Assembly (NCBI GenBank): GCA_016185145.1
Contig: JACPOB010000005.1
Span: 1-64,000 of the forward strand
Direction of reading: 5' to 3'
Source of the DNA: Rhodospirillales bacterium
GTDB lineage: Bacteria > Pseudomonadota > Alphaproteobacteria > Reyranellales > Reyranellaceae
Length of the DNA stretch: 64,000 nt
Below are positions 11,458-19,979 of the stretch, piece after piece. The translations under genes were made by a program, and so were the position numbers. The notes below the pieces were generated by a model. That model ran no database searches. It saw nothing but the letters and a program-made list of their open reading frames with translations, and was not told the origin of the DNA. Each line of letters begins with the position of its first letter. Position 1 is the stretch's first letter.

Positions 11458-11538
11458 CGCTGGGGGCGCGCGACTCCAGTCGCGCGTCATCGTCGAGGCA
11501 AGAGGTGATCGCGCCACTGGAGTGGCGCGCCCCCAGCG
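11458..11538. repeat. palindromic repeat family P2, compact copy
   Basis: Outer arms CGCTGGGGGCGCGC / GCGCGCCCCCAGCG enclose two smaller hairpins (GCGCGACTCCAGTCGCGC and GCGCCACTGGAGTGGCGC). A larger relative lies at 48434-48648. Confidence 0.9.
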
Positions 11539-11584
11539 AAGACTATGAGCGGGCCTGGGGCTTCGCGGTCCGTTATCATGAGCC

Positions 11585-12835
11585 ATGGCCGACACCCGTT
11601 ACGAGACACCCGAGCCCTTCAAGGTCGACATTCCCGAGCGCGCGCTGATCGATCTCGATGAGCGCCTGCGCCGCTGGCGCGCTCCCGTCGCCATCGCCGA
11701 CGACGGCTCGTGGGCTTCCGGCACCGATCCCGACTTCCTGGCCGAGCTGGTCGAGCACTGGCGCCACGGCTACGACTGGAACCGTTGCCAGGAGGCGATC
11801 AACCGCTGGCCCAACTACCTGGTCGATATCGGCCCGCAGCGCCTGCATTTCATCCGCGAGCCCGGCAGCGAGGTCGAAGGTGCGCCAAGGCCGATGCCTC
11901 TGGTCGTCACCCATGGCTGGCCAGGCTCGATCGTCGAGTTCCTGCATATCATCGATGCGCTCGCCCATCCCGAGAGCCACGGCGGCGATCCGCTCGACGC
12001 GTTCGACGTCATCGTGCCCTCCCTGCCCGGCTACGGCTTCTCCGGTCCGCCGATCCGCGAGGACGGCAGCACGGGCCCGATCGGGCCGCGCGCGATCGCG
12101 GGCCTGTGGCACAGGCTGGTGCACGAGAAACTCAACTATCGCCGTCCCTACGGCGTGCAGGGCGGCGACTGGGGCGCCGTCGTGTCGTCGTGGGCCGCCT
12201 TCGACCACCCCCTGAAGGACGAGAAGGACGGCTGGAAGTCGGGCGTGGTCGGCCTGCACCTCAACATGATGGGGCTCAGGCCCGGCATCGACCTCAGCAA
12301 GGCCGAGCTCAGCGCCAACGAAAAGGCATGGCTCGCCAAGGTCCAGGGCGAGCGCGACGAGAAGACCGCCTACCAGCGCATCCAGGCGACACGGCCGCAG
12401 ACTCTCGGCGTGGCGCTCACCGATTCTCCCGTCGGCCTTGCCGCCTGGATCGTCGAGAAGTTTTGCGCCTGGAGCGACTGCGATGGCGATCCGTTGAAAC
12501 GCTTCTCCATGGACCTGCTGCTCGACAACATCATGGTCTATTGGCTGACCGGCACCGCCGGCACGGCGACGTGGCTCTATCGCGGCGTCACCCAGCAGCA
12601 CAATCGCGGCCTGCCGGAGGGCCAGCGGGTCGAGACGCCGACCGGCTTCGCCGCCTTCCCCGCCGACCTCGCCCCGCCGCCACCCAAGGAATTCATCGAG
12701 CGCGGCTTCAACCTGCGCCGCCACACCGTGATGCCCAAGGGCGGGCACTTTGCGGCACTCGAGGAGCCCGAGCGGCTGGTCGACGATGTCCGCGCCTTCT
12801 TCCGGCCGCTGCGCTTCGGGGCGGCGAACGATTGA
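11585..12835 (+). CDS. epoxide hydrolase, alpha/beta fold with N-terminal EHN domain
   Basis: Opens epoxides to diols by an Asp nucleophile and a water activated by His. The 416-residue length and N-terminal EHN lid segment (FKVDIPERALIDLDERLRRW) match microsomal-type bacterial epoxide hydrolases. Visible elements: oxyanion motif HGWPGS, LPGYGFS, nucleophile elbow GGDWGA with Asp, and the catalytic His in MPKGGHFAALEEPE. The proton-donor tyrosine is probably one in the cap (KTAYQRIQ or VYWLTG). It starts at ATG 11585 after a repeat and appears to be a single transcription unit. The substrate is unknown; a juvenile-hormone-like or xenobiotic epoxide is possible. Confidence 0.92.
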   Translation: MADTRYETPEPFKVDIPERALIDLDERLRRWRAPVAIADDGSWASGTDPDFLAELVEHWRHGYDWNRCQEAINRWPNYLVDIGPQRLHFIREPGSEVEGAPRPMPLVVTHGWPGSIVEFLHIIDALAHPESHGGDPLDAFDVIVPSLPGYGFSGPPIREDGSTGPIGPRAIAGLWHRLVHEKLNYRRPYGVQGGDWGAVVSSWAAFDHPLKDEKDGWKSGVVGLHLNMMGLRPGIDLSKAELSANEKAWLAKVQGERDEKTAYQRIQATRPQTLGVALTDSPVGLAAWIVEKFCAWSDCDGDPLKRFSMDLLLDNIMVYWLTGTAGTATWLYRGVTQQHNRGLPEGQRVETPTGFAAFPADLAPPPPKEFIERGFNLRRHTVMPKGGHFAALEEPERLVDDVRAFFRPLRFGAAND

Positions 12836-12856
12836 CGTTCGCCGAAGGAACTCGTT

Positions 12857-13390
12857 TCAGGACCATGAGCTTTGGTCTTTCGGCAGCCGGCTGCTCGGGT
12901 CGCAGACGCTGACGCGGTACGGCAGGTCCGGACCCCACTTCCAAAGCACGAGGTTCGCCCTTTCGAAGCCAACGAGCTGCCGGCGGTAACCACTGGCGAA
13001 GGATGGCGCCAGGATGCCGGCCGCACCGCGGCCGATCAGGCTCATCGACAGTTCCCACGATCGTGGTTGGCGACCGCAAGATGCGTCGTAAAGCCAGGCG
13101 CAGTCCATGCCGGCGAGTGACACGCCTTCGGCCTTGCGAGCCCGCTCGGTCCGAAGGTCGACGATGTCGTCGACATCCACGTCATATTCACAGACCGTAA
13201 GCGGCTCGAAGCGATGAGCGAAGCCATGGCTCATCTCTGCGAACATGCCCTCGATCGTCAGCGCGAGATAAAGCGCCGCGACACCCTTGGGATTGAAGCG
13301 CCCGCCGTGGAGCTTCGCGCCGTCGCCGGAGAGAGATGAAAAAGCCCATTTGGGATCATGCGCTCGATAGCACCTTCCGGAAAATCTCAA
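12857..13390 (-). CDS. RES-domain toxin (NAD+-targeting type)
   Basis: RES toxins of Res-Xre systems degrade NAD+ (MbcT and Res homologues). The domain opens RCYRAHDPKWAFSSLSGDGAKLHGGRFNP, split here as RCYRAHDPKWAF and GGRFNPKG, followed by ALYLALTIEGMFAEMSHG and later PRSWELSMSLIG, which together give the family's conserved Arg, Glu and Ser. The start is inferred as TTG at 13390, overlapping the antitoxin stop as TTGA; this gives 177 residues, and no ATG lies near. The order antitoxin then toxin and the coupling are typical. It is intact. Confidence 0.88.
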   Translation of the reverse strand: MRFSGRCYRAHDPKWAFSSLSGDGAKLHGGRFNPKGVAALYLALTIEGMFAEMSHGFAHRFEPLTVCEYDVDVDDIVDLRTERARKAEGVSLAGMDCAWLYDASCGRQPRSWELSMSLIGRGAAGILAPSFASGYRRQLVGFERANLVLWKWGPDLPYRVSVCDPSSRLPKDQSSWS

Positions 13391-13800
13391 GTGAAGCCGC
13401 CCAGCGCCACATGGTCGAGATAGTCGCGCACATCGGCCGCTTTGCCATCCTTGACCAAGGCCTCGGCAGTACGTCCGCCGAAGGCGGCCAACGGCTCGGC
13501 GCGATACCACGCCATCGCTTGATTCTTGCCGCCGGCCCAGTCGACGACCCGGCCGACGATCTCGAGCATCTCTCTCACTCGGGCTTGGGTCTTCGGCGCG
13601 GCGACTCTGTCCGGCCGGTATAGCGTTTCCACGCTGAGCCCGACCGTGGCTGCGAGCTGCGCCTTGGAGAAGCCGAATGAATGAGCGACCGCTTCGATGG
13701 AAACATCGCCATTTGAGTCGATGAAGTCTCGACTGATCGATTCTCGCTCACCGGCGCGCTCGGCAAATCCTCGTCTGTTTTTGCTCATGTCATATTTCAT
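13387..13800 (-). CDS. Xre/MbcA/ParS-type antitoxin
   Basis: The 137-residue partner of the RES toxin, starting at ATG 13800 (MKYDMSKNRRG) or 13788. Residues about 35-65 form a helix-turn-helix (SIEAVAHSFGFSKAQLAATVGLSVETLYR). The C-terminal half (ALVKDGKAADVRDYLDHVALGGF) is the DUF2384-type toxin-binding domain. It should bind its own promoter in the AT-rich stretch 13801-13880 and neutralise the toxin. GC content drops sharply at 13740-13920, consistent with an acquired cassette. Confidence 0.87.
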   Translation of the reverse strand: MKYDMSKNRRGFAERAGERESISRDFIDSNGDVSIEAVAHSFGFSKAQLAATVGLSVETLYRPDRVAAPKTQARVREMLEIVGRVVDWAGGKNQAMAWYRAEPLAAFGGRTAEALVKDGKAADVRDYLDHVALGGFT

Positions 13801-13888
13801 GCCAGAGATATATGGCAAATAATATGGCGCACTTGTTCGCCGATATCTAGTCAGCGAATACCGCTTTCCTTCTTTCAGGATACTTCTA

Positions 13889-13912
13889 ATATACTTGCGT
13901 AAGGAAGTATAT
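13889..13912. promoter_or_regulatory. probable MarR operator
   Basis: Perfect inverted repeat ATATACTT-N8-AAGTATAT, ending 17 bases before the MarR-family ATG. A third ATACTT half-site lies at 13880-13885. The position suggests autorepression. Confidence 0.72.
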
Positions 13913-13929
13913 CGCACTACATCCCCATT

Positions 13930-14376
13930 ATGTCCGATACCTCCCTCGCCGCCATCCTGCGGCTGCTGCGCGCGCAATCCTTCGTCGAGTCGCGGGTCGA
14001 TCCCGGCCTGGGCGCGGTCCATGGCCTGGCGCTGCGCGAGCTCATGTTCCTGATGCAGCTCGACCAGGCGCCGGCCAACCGCCTGCGCCGAGTCGACCTC
14101 GCCAGCCGGCTGAACGTCAGCCAGTCGACCGTCACCCGACTCGCCCTGCCATTGGAGAAGCTCGGTTTCGTCAAGCGCGAGGCCGATCCGCGTGACGCCC
14201 GCGTGGGCTACGTCGTGCTCACCAAGGTCGGCCGCCAGCGCGTCGCCGAGGCGCGCGCCACGTTCGACCGCCAGACCGAGGCCCTCTTCCGCGATCGCTG
14301 GACCGAGAAGGAGATCGCGACCCTGGCCAGCCTGCTCGGCCGCTTCACCGCGGCGCTGCCCGGCGACGTGACCTGA
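13930..14376 (+). CDS. MarR family transcriptional regulator
   Basis: A 148-residue dimeric winged-helix repressor. The helix-turn-helix is LASRLNVSQSTVTRLALPLEKLGFVKR at about residues 58-84, and the wing ADPRDARVGYVVLT follows. An N-terminal dimerisation helix contains LALRELMFLMQLDQAP. Its 3' end overlaps the convergent TetR gene by 32 bases. The likely operator is just upstream, so it is probably autoregulated. No effector or target can be assigned. Confidence 0.92.
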   Translation: MSDTSLAAILRLLRAQSFVESRVDPGLGAVHGLALRELMFLMQLDQAPANRLRRVDLASRLNVSQSTVTRLALPLEKLGFVKREADPRDARVGYVVLTKVGRQRVAEARATFDRQTEALFRDRWTEKEIATLASLLGRFTAALPGDVT

Positions 14377-14908
14377 GCTCGAGCAAGGCCGCGGAGGCCT
14401 CGAGACAAGCCGCGCGCGATTCCGGCCACCATGGGCCGGGCTTGTCCTGCGCCAGCCGGAACATCGCAGTTCCATGGACCAGGTTGCGGATGGCAAGCGC
14501 CGTCGGTCGCACGTCTCGGTCCGGCACGCCGGCCTGGCGGATGTAGCCTTCGAAGATCGCGAATTGCGCCGCCTGCACCGCAGCTTCGACGCGGTCGCGG
14601 AAGCCGTAGCCGAAAAGCAGCTCGTAGTCGCGCGGATGCTCGTCGGCGAAGGCCAGCATGCGCCCGCAGGCATCGATCACGCTTCTGGACTTCGCCAGCG
14701 CCGCCACGAAACGGTCGTGCGCCAGCATGCGGACACCGCGCAGGATCGCCGCGCGGTCGGCGAAATGGGCGTAGACGCTGGGTGTCGTCGTCCCGGCGCG
14801 GCGCGCCACGTCGCGGATGGTGACGCCGCTATCGCCGTCCTTACGCCACAGCGCATAGGCGGCCTCGACGATGCGGCCGGGCAGGGTGGGATCGGCTGGG
14901 CGAGGCAT
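14345..14908 (-). CDS. TetR family transcriptional regulator
   Basis: A 187-residue repressor. The N-terminal helix-turn-helix reads VTIRDVARRAGTTTPSVYAHFADRAAILR, i.e. helix 2 VTIRDVARRAG and recognition helix TTPSVYAHF, at about residues 29-57. The C-terminal ligand domain ends in an Arg-rich tail. It is divergent from the membrane protein at 14977 and shares a 68-base promoter region with a palindrome, so it very likely controls that gene and itself. The 3' end overlaps the MarR gene. Confidence 0.92.
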   Translation of the reverse strand: MPRPADPTLPGRIVEAAYALWRKDGDSGVTIRDVARRAGTTTPSVYAHFADRAAILRGVRMLAHDRFVAALAKSRSVIDACGRMLAFADEHPRDYELLFGYGFRDRVEAAVQAAQFAIFEGYIRQAGVPDRDVRPTALAIRNLVHGTAMFRLAQDKPGPWWPESRAACLEASAALLELRSRRRAAPR

Positions 14909-14921
14909 GTTGACTCTTAAT

Positions 14922-14936
14922 TTATACGTCGTATAA
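14922..14936. promoter_or_regulatory. probable TetR operator
   Basis: TTATACGTCGTATAA is a 15-base palindrome around a central T, 14 bases upstream of the TetR start and 41 bases upstream of the divergent ATG. A nearby TTTATACATT may extend it. Confidence 0.75.
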
Positions 14937-14976
14937 TTTATACATTGTTAAGATAACATATCGAAGGACTGCAGCC

Positions 14977-15753
14977 ATGAACATCCCGCTGCGTCTCAAC
15001 GGTCCGGCGATCCTCGCCCTGGCCTTCGCCGCCAACGCCATCCACAACCATACCGCCCTGGGCGGCGCGCTGGGCCACATTCCGGGCTTCTATCCGGTCG
15101 TCTTCTTCATCGGCATCGGCGTCGTCCTGCCGGCGCTCGCCCTCGCGCGCATCGTGCGGCACGAGCCATCGGCGGCCCGGCCACTCGGCGTCGCGCTCGG
15201 CTGGCGCGATGCGCTGGCGGTTCTTGCCGCCGTGGCGATCGGCGCTGCGCTCGCCGCCAGGCCCCTGGGTCCCACTATCGCCGAGCCGGGCGGCGTGCAG
15301 CGCGTCGCAACGCTCTTCGCGCAGCTCCTCATCGCCAGCACGGCCGAAGTCATGCTGTTCCTCGGCGCGACCGGCGTGGCGCTGCGCACGCTGACGGGCG
15401 GACGCCACGACTGGCGCTTCGGGCTGCTGCTCGTCGTCGCCTCGAGCCTGCTCTTCGGGCTCTTCCACTTCACCTATCCCGCGCCCTGGAACACGCTCGC
15501 CAACGCAACGACGGTCACCGTCGTGTGGCTCGCCGTCTCGACGCTGTTCGCCGTCACGCGCAGCCTGGTGGCGGCGGTTCTCCTCGACAACATCATGGCG
15601 ACCGTGGGCTTCGCCACGCGCGACCTCACGCTGCCGCTGCCGCCGGCAATCGGCCTGCTGCTCGTGGCGCTGGCGGTCGCCGCGTTCGCCGCCGCTTTCG
15701 CGTGGGCGCGGCGGGCCCCTACTGCAGCGTCGCCGTCGCCTGCGCCGCGATAG
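14977..15753 (+). CDS. CPBP-like intramembrane protease family protein, degenerate
   Basis: A 258-residue membrane protein with about seven hydrophobic segments. The block ASTAEVMLFLGATG is placed where CPBP (CAAX protease and bacteriocin-processing) proteins have their EExxxR motif, and LLFGLFHFTYPAPWNT supplies the FxxxH-type His. AAVLLDNIMATVG fits the third motif. The glutamate pair is reduced to one (AEV), so protease activity is doubtful. It is probably repressed by the divergent TetR. Family assignment is moderate; it may only share the fold. Confidence 0.65.
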   Translation: MNIPLRLNGPAILALAFAANAIHNHTALGGALGHIPGFYPVVFFIGIGVVLPALALARIVRHEPSAARPLGVALGWRDALAVLAAVAIGAALAARPLGPTIAEPGGVQRVATLFAQLLIASTAEVMLFLGATGVALRTLTGGRHDWRFGLLLVVASSLLFGLFHFTYPAPWNTLANATTVTVVWLAVSTLFAVTRSLVAAVLLDNIMATVGFATRDLTLPLPPAIGLLLVALAVAAFAAAFAWARRAPTAASPSPAPR

Positions 15754-16579
15754 TGCCCTTGGGCGTCACGGTCCACAGTTCCGCCCCCTTGCCGTCGGCG
15801 GTCGGCCGGCCGACCACGTCGAACGGCGCGTTGTCGAACAGCGGCGCGCGGGCGCGCACGGTGAAGGTCTTGATGCGGCGGCCGGGCATGGAATCGCGCA
15901 ACAGGTCGAACAGGCACTGCTGGGCGAACGGCCCGTGCACCACAAGGCCGGGATAGCCCTCGACCTCCATGCAGTAGGGCTTGTCGTAGTGGATGCGGTG
16001 CGGGTTGAAGGTGATCGCCGAGTAGCGGAACAGCATCACCGAGCTCGGCGTGATGGTGCGCCGCCATGGCAGATCGCTGGGGGCCGCGTCGCGCACCGGC
16101 ACGCCGGCCTTGTCGCCCGACTTCACTTCCTCGCGGAACACCGTGTTGGCCGCCTCGGTCAGCGCCAGGCCGCGCGGCGTGAAGATGCGGCGCGTCTGGG
16201 TGGTGACGATCAGGTTGCCGGTGCTGCCCTGGCGCAGCTGGATGTCCGAGAACTCGATCTCGCGGCGCAGCTTGTCGCCCACCCGGATGTCGCCGTCGAA
16301 GGTGAAGGTCGAGCCGGCGTACATGCGCCGCGGCATCGGGATCTCGGGCAGCACGCCGCCGGTGAAGGCCGCACCGTCCTTCCCGAGCTGCTCCGGCCGG
16401 GCGTAGGAATGCAGGTAAAGAAGATGCCAGCCCGGCGCGATCGGCTCGCCCTCGGCCGGCACCTCGTCCGGCCGGTCGAAGGTCGCGATCATCGCCTTGA
16501 TCGGCGCCTGGGTGACGACGTCCTCGTCCTCGATCTTGCGGCCGAGCTGCTTCTTCAATGGTTCGATGTCGATGGTCAT
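15719..16579 (-). CDS. MaoC/HTD2-type acyl-CoA hydratase (mesaconyl-C4-CoA hydratase-like)
   Basis: A 286-residue double hot-dog protein of the family containing 3-methylfumaryl-CoA and itaconyl-CoA hydratases. The N-terminal FAS1-like dehydratase half has PGWHLLYLHSY and MYAGSTFTFDGDIRVGD; the C-terminal half carries the hydratase motif YSAITFNPHRIHYDKPYC with its Asn-His pair, and GLVVHGPFAQQ. The start is ATG 16579. It overlaps the tail of the opposite-strand CPBP-like gene by 35 bases. The exact acyl-CoA is unknown; C4/C5 dicarboxyl-CoA is suggested by family. Confidence 0.85.
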   Translation of the reverse strand: MTIDIEPLKKQLGRKIEDEDVVTQAPIKAMIATFDRPDEVPAEGEPIAPGWHLLYLHSYARPEQLGKDGAAFTGGVLPEIPMPRRMYAGSTFTFDGDIRVGDKLRREIEFSDIQLRQGSTGNLIVTTQTRRIFTPRGLALTEAANTVFREEVKSGDKAGVPVRDAAPSDLPWRRTITPSSVMLFRYSAITFNPHRIHYDKPYCMEVEGYPGLVVHGPFAQQCLFDLLRDSMPGRRIKTFTVRARAPLFDNAPFDVVGRPTADGKGAELWTVTPKGTIAAQATATLQ

Positions 16580-16621
16580 GGCGCTTCCCCTGGGGTTCGC
16601 CGCAGCGTAACCAATGCCGCG

Positions 16622-17125
16622 ATGATTCGCGCTGCCCGACCACACGAAATCTCGCTTTTGCCGCAGATCGAAAACGTTGCCGACGAACGCTACGTGCGCT
16701 TCGGCCTGCGATGCGTACTGGAAATGCCGCCCCACGGCATCGCCTCGCTCGACGAAGGCCGGCAACGCGACATGCTCTGGGTTGCGACGTCGCCACGCAA
16801 CCGAGTCGTGGGCTTCGCGCTGATGACGCTGCCCGGCGGCACCGCCTGGCTGGACCAGCTCTCCGTATCGCCGCGCTGGCAGGAGCGCGGCCTCGGCGCG
16901 GCGCTGATCGATCGCACAGCCCGGCGAGCGCGCGAGCTCGGCCATGACAGGCTCTATCTCTCGACCTATCTCGGCGTGCCGTGGAACGCGCCCTTCTACG
17001 AGCGACGCGGCTTCGCTTCGGTGCCGCGCGGCCAGTGGCCGCTGGCCTTCCGCCTGCAATTCGCGATCGAGAACAGCCACGGCCATCCGCCGTGGCGGCG
17101 CACCATCATGCAGCGGCGGGTATAG
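16622..17125 (+). CDS. GNAT family N-acetyltransferase
   Basis: A 167-residue acetyl-CoA-dependent transferase. Motif A is QLSVSPRWQERGLGAALIDRT with the QERGLG pyrophosphate loop at about residues 85-95. Motif B, NAPFYERRGF, ends the fold. It starts with ATG 16622, 42 bases from the divergent hydratase start. Acceptor unknown. Confidence 0.88.
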   Translation: MIRAARPHEISLLPQIENVADERYVRFGLRCVLEMPPHGIASLDEGRQRDMLWVATSPRNRVVGFALMTLPGGTAWLDQLSVSPRWQERGLGAALIDRTARRARELGHDRLYLSTYLGVPWNAPFYERRGFASVPRGQWPLAFRLQFAIENSHGHPPWRRTIMQRRV

Positions 17126-17155
17126 GCATTTCCGATCGGCTGGGTTCGTCGTCTT

Positions 17156-17217
17156 CCGGGCCGCGCGCATCCTGCGCGCTCATGATTCATGAGGCGCGCT
17201 GGAAGCGCGCGGTCCGG
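17156..17217. repeat. palindromic repeat family P1, copy 1
   Basis: Two mini-hairpins (GCGCGC-ATCCT-GCGCGC and GCGCGC-TGGAA-GCGCGC) flank the core TCATGATTCATGA, with GG(A/C)C ends. It lies between the convergent GNAT and dioxygenase genes. Confidence 0.9.
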
Positions 17218-17229
17218 CAGAGCTTGAAG

Positions 17230-18129
17230 TCACTCGGCGGCGACGGCCAGGCCCATCTGCTCGCAGGTCGGCGCCACGTCGGAGACGGTGGCGCGGCGCA
17301 TGTCGCGGGCATAACGCTGATCGTCGAAGTCCATGCCGCGATGCATGGTGCAGCGATCGTCCCAGATCACCAGGTCCTTCACGCGCCAGCGGTGCGAGTG
17401 GACGAACTGGCGCTGCGTCGCATGCGCCGTCAGCTCGTCGATCAGCTGCCTCGCCTCGTCGTCGGCCATGCCGCGGATCGAGCCGGCGTGGCTCGCGATA
17501 TAGAGGCTCATGCGGCCGCTATCCTGCAGGCGGCGCACCAGCACCTGCGGCACCGGCTTGAAGGCCTCGCGCTCGGTCTCGTCGAAGTCGGCGAAGCCGA
17601 GCTTGGCGCGCGAGGTCATGATCGAGTGATACGCCACCAGCCCGTCGATGCGCCGCTTGGTCGCCTCGGACAGGGCGTCGTAGGCCGCGCGCATGTCGGC
17701 GAACTCGGTCTGGCCGCCGATCGGCGGGATCGAGCGGGCATGCAGCATCGAGCAGTAGGCCGGCAGGCGCTTGAACGAGGAATCGGTGTGCCACAGCCGG
17801 TTGCCGAGGTTGTAGAGGCGCTGGCGGTCATCGGTCTTGAGGACGCGGTTCTCGGCGTCGAGGTTGCCGACGTCGGCGAGGTTCTCGTGCAGGCGCAGCT
17901 TGTGGTCCTTGCGCGACTTGAACACGGTGGTCTCGAGCGGGCCGAAGTGGCGGGCGAAATCGAGCTGGCTGTCGTCGGTGAAATCCTGGTCGGGGAAGAC
18001 CAGCACGGCGTACCTGGTGAACGCCGCGCGGATGGCGGCGAGATCGTCGGCGGCGAGCGGCTTGCCGAGCTCGACGTCGCCCACTTCGGCGGCGAAGTCG
18101 GGGGTGATCGGCTGGACGGTGATGGCCAC
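17230..18129 (-). CDS. Fe(II)/2-oxoglutarate dioxygenase, TfdA-like
   Basis: A 299-residue TauD/TfdA enzyme that oxidises its substrate with decarboxylation of 2-oxoglutarate. The iron ligands fall at His114 and Asp116 (WHTDSSF) and His263 (CTMHRGMDF), the same numbering as the 2,4-D dioxygenase TfdA; RDMRRATV supplies the 2-oxoglutarate Arg. TfdA homologues in soil alphaproteobacteria often act on other aryl- or alkyl-ether acids, so 2,4-D cleavage is only one possibility. It is divergent, by 78 bases, from another 2OG-type oxygenase gene. Confidence 0.92.
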   Translation of the reverse strand: MAITVQPITPDFAAEVGDVELGKPLAADDLAAIRAAFTRYAVLVFPDQDFTDDSQLDFARHFGPLETTVFKSRKDHKLRLHENLADVGNLDAENRVLKTDDRQRLYNLGNRLWHTDSSFKRLPAYCSMLHARSIPPIGGQTEFADMRAAYDALSEATKRRIDGLVAYHSIMTSRAKLGFADFDETEREAFKPVPQVLVRRLQDSGRMSLYIASHAGSIRGMADDEARQLIDELTAHATQRQFVHSHRWRVKDLVIWDDRCTMHRGMDFDDQRYARDMRRATVSDVAPTCEQMGLAVAAE

Positions 18130-18207
18130 GGGATTCTCCTAGGTTGTCCCGATCGTGAGGATGATGGCAATTGGACCACCGAACGGACATTCCTTCAATC
18201 GCCCGAT

Positions 18208-18867
18208 ATGATGGCAGCCATGATCGAAAAGCAGGAAGTTCAGGAAATCTTTCCCACGCCGCTCTGGATCGTGGACCTCCAGCCTGCGGCGGCGGCGAGC
18301 CTCAACGGCAAGCTCAAGGCCGAGATCGAGCGCCTGGTCACCCCTCGCCCGAAGATTCCCGCCGGCAGCAACTGGCAGACGCCGCAGGATCTGCACACCA
18401 AGCCGGCCTTCGCCGAGTTCGTCAAGCTGGTCGAAACGGCGGCGCGCGGCGTCGCCCGCTTCCTGCAGGTCGACCAGTATCCGATGTTCATCACCGGCTG
18501 CTGGGCCAATATCAATCCGCCGGGCGCCTATCACCCGATGCACCATCATCCCAACAACTACCTGAGCGGCGTCTATTACGTCTCCGTGCCCACGGCGGGC
18601 TCGCAGATCATCTTCCAGGACCCGCGCGGCCAGGCCTCGATGATCATGCCCAAGCCCCGGCAATACACCCGGCTCACCGCCAACGGCGCCAATGCCCAGA
18701 GCAAGGAGGGCCGCCTGCTGATCTTCCCTGCCTGGCTGAAGCACACCGTGCCCGCCAACGACGGCCAGAGCGAGCGCATCAGCATCTCGTTCAACCTGAT
18801 GTTCAAGAACTTCAGCGAGACCATGGCCGCGCCGCTGTGGGACGCGACGGCGGGGAAGGAGAAGTAG
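18208..18867 (+). CDS. putative 2OG-Fe(II) oxygenase (TIGR02466-like)
   Basis: A 219-residue protein of the 2OG-FeII_Oxy_5 type. The N-terminus (EIFPTPLWIVDL) and central HPMHHHPNNYLSGVYYVSVP are typical. Candidate iron ligands are His in HPMHHHPNN and His in LIFPAWLKHTVPAND; RISISFNLMF closes the fold with the 2OG-binding Arg. Starts at 18208 or 18220 are both ATG and neither has a strong ribosome site. Members of this family are uncharacterised, with a proposed role in protein or small-molecule hydroxylation. Confidence 0.85.
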   Translation: MMAAMIEKQEVQEIFPTPLWIVDLQPAAAASLNGKLKAEIERLVTPRPKIPAGSNWQTPQDLHTKPAFAEFVKLVETAARGVARFLQVDQYPMFITGCWANINPPGAYHPMHHHPNNYLSGVYYVSVPTAGSQIIFQDPRGQASMIMPKPRQYTRLTANGANAQSKEGRLLIFPAWLKHTVPANDGQSERISISFNLMFKNFSETMAAPLWDATAGKEK

Positions 18868-18874
18868 TCATACG

Positions 18875-18934
18875 CGGACCGCGGGCCTCTGGCCCGCTCA
18901 TGATTCATGAGGCGGGCGGGACGCCCGCGGTCCG
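18875..18934. repeat. palindromic repeat family P1, copy 2
   Basis: CGGACC and GGTCCG ends, mini-hairpins GCGGGC-CTCTG-GCCCGC and GCGGGC-GGGAC-GCCCGC, and the core TCATGATTCATGA. It lies between convergent genes. Arm sequences differ from copies 1 and 3, but the pairing is kept. Confidence 0.92.
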
Positions 18935-18942
18935 AATATGAG

Positions 18943-19896
18943 CTAAAGCCCTTTCTTCCCCATCTCCAGGAACTTGTCCTGGCGGCGCTGGCGCAGCGTG
19001 TCGGCGTCGAGGCCTGAAAGCTCGTCCAGCGCCTCGGTCATGACCTTGCCGACAAGGTCGATCGTCTCGTCGGGATTGCGATGAGCGCCGCCCATCGGCT
19101 CGGGGATGACGTCGTCGATGATGTCGAGCTTCTTGAGATCGGCGGCCGTCACCTTCATCGCCTCGGCCGCTTCCTGGGCGTTGGCATTGGAGCGCCACAG
19201 GATCGAGGCACACCCTTCCGGCGTGATCACCGAATAGACCGAGTTCTCCAGCATGTAGACGCGATCGGCCGAAGCGATGGCGAGCGCGCCACCCGAACCG
19301 CCCTCGCCGATCACCACGCTGACCAGCGGCACGCCGAGCGACAGGCAGGTGTCGATCGAGCTGGCGATGGCTTCCGCCTGTCCCCGCGCCTCGGCGTCCA
19401 GGCCCGGGTAGGCGCCCGGCGTGTCGACCAGGGTGACCACCGGCAGATGGAAGCGGTCGGCGAGCTTCATCAGCCGCTGCGCCTTGCGGTAGCCTTCCGG
19501 CCTCGGCATGCCGAAATTGTGCTTGATGCGCGAATCGGTATCGTCGCCCTTCTGCTGGCCGATCACCACGACGCTGCGGCTGCCGAGGCGGCCGATGCCG
19601 CCGACGATGGCGGCGTCCTCGCCGAAGGCGCGGTCGCCCGACAGCGGCATGTACTCCGTGATCAGCCGGTCGATATAGGCCTGGGCGTGCGGCCGCTCGG
19701 CATGGCGCGCCACCTGGACGCGCTGCCAGGGTGTGAGCCTAGCATAGGTCGCGCGAAGCTGCTTCTGCACCTTGTCCTGCAGGCGCATGACTTCCTCGGC
19801 GATGTCGACATCGCCCGAGTTCGGCAGATGGCGCAGCTCGGCAATCTTGCTTTCGAGCTCGGCGATCGGCTTCTCGAAGTCGAGGTAGGTAGTCAT
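18943..19896 (-). CDS. accA: acetyl-CoA carboxylase carboxyltransferase subunit alpha
   Basis: Forms the AccA2D2 carboxyltransferase that makes malonyl-CoA for fatty acid synthesis. At 317 residues it has normal length. The N-terminus [18 protein letters not shown], the segment [33 protein letters not shown] and the oxyanion region [35 protein letters not shown] are highly conserved (each seen across adjoining stretches). It lies near xerD, as in many alphaproteobacteria. Confidence 0.97.
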   Translation of the reverse strand: MTTYLDFEKPIAELESKIAELRHLPNSGDVDIAEEVMRLQDKVQKQLRATYARLTPWQRVQVARHAERPHAQAYIDRLITEYMPLSGDRAFGEDAAIVGGIGRLGSRSVVVIGQQKGDDTDSRIKHNFGMPRPEGYRKAQRLMKLADRFHLPVVTLVDTPGAYPGLDAEARGQAEAIASSIDTCLSLGVPLVSVVIGEGGSGGALAIASADRVYMLENSVYSVITPEGCASILWRSNANAQEAAEAMKVTAADLKKLDIIDDVIPEPMGGAHRNPDETIDLVGKVMTEALDELSGLDADTLRQRRQDKFLEMGKKGL

Positions 19897-19979
19897 TGAT
19901 TTTCAGGTGTCGCCCGACACCGGAATCCTGTCAACCGCCGTGGACTCGCCAGCGCGTCATGCTCCTCTTCGTTCATGCC

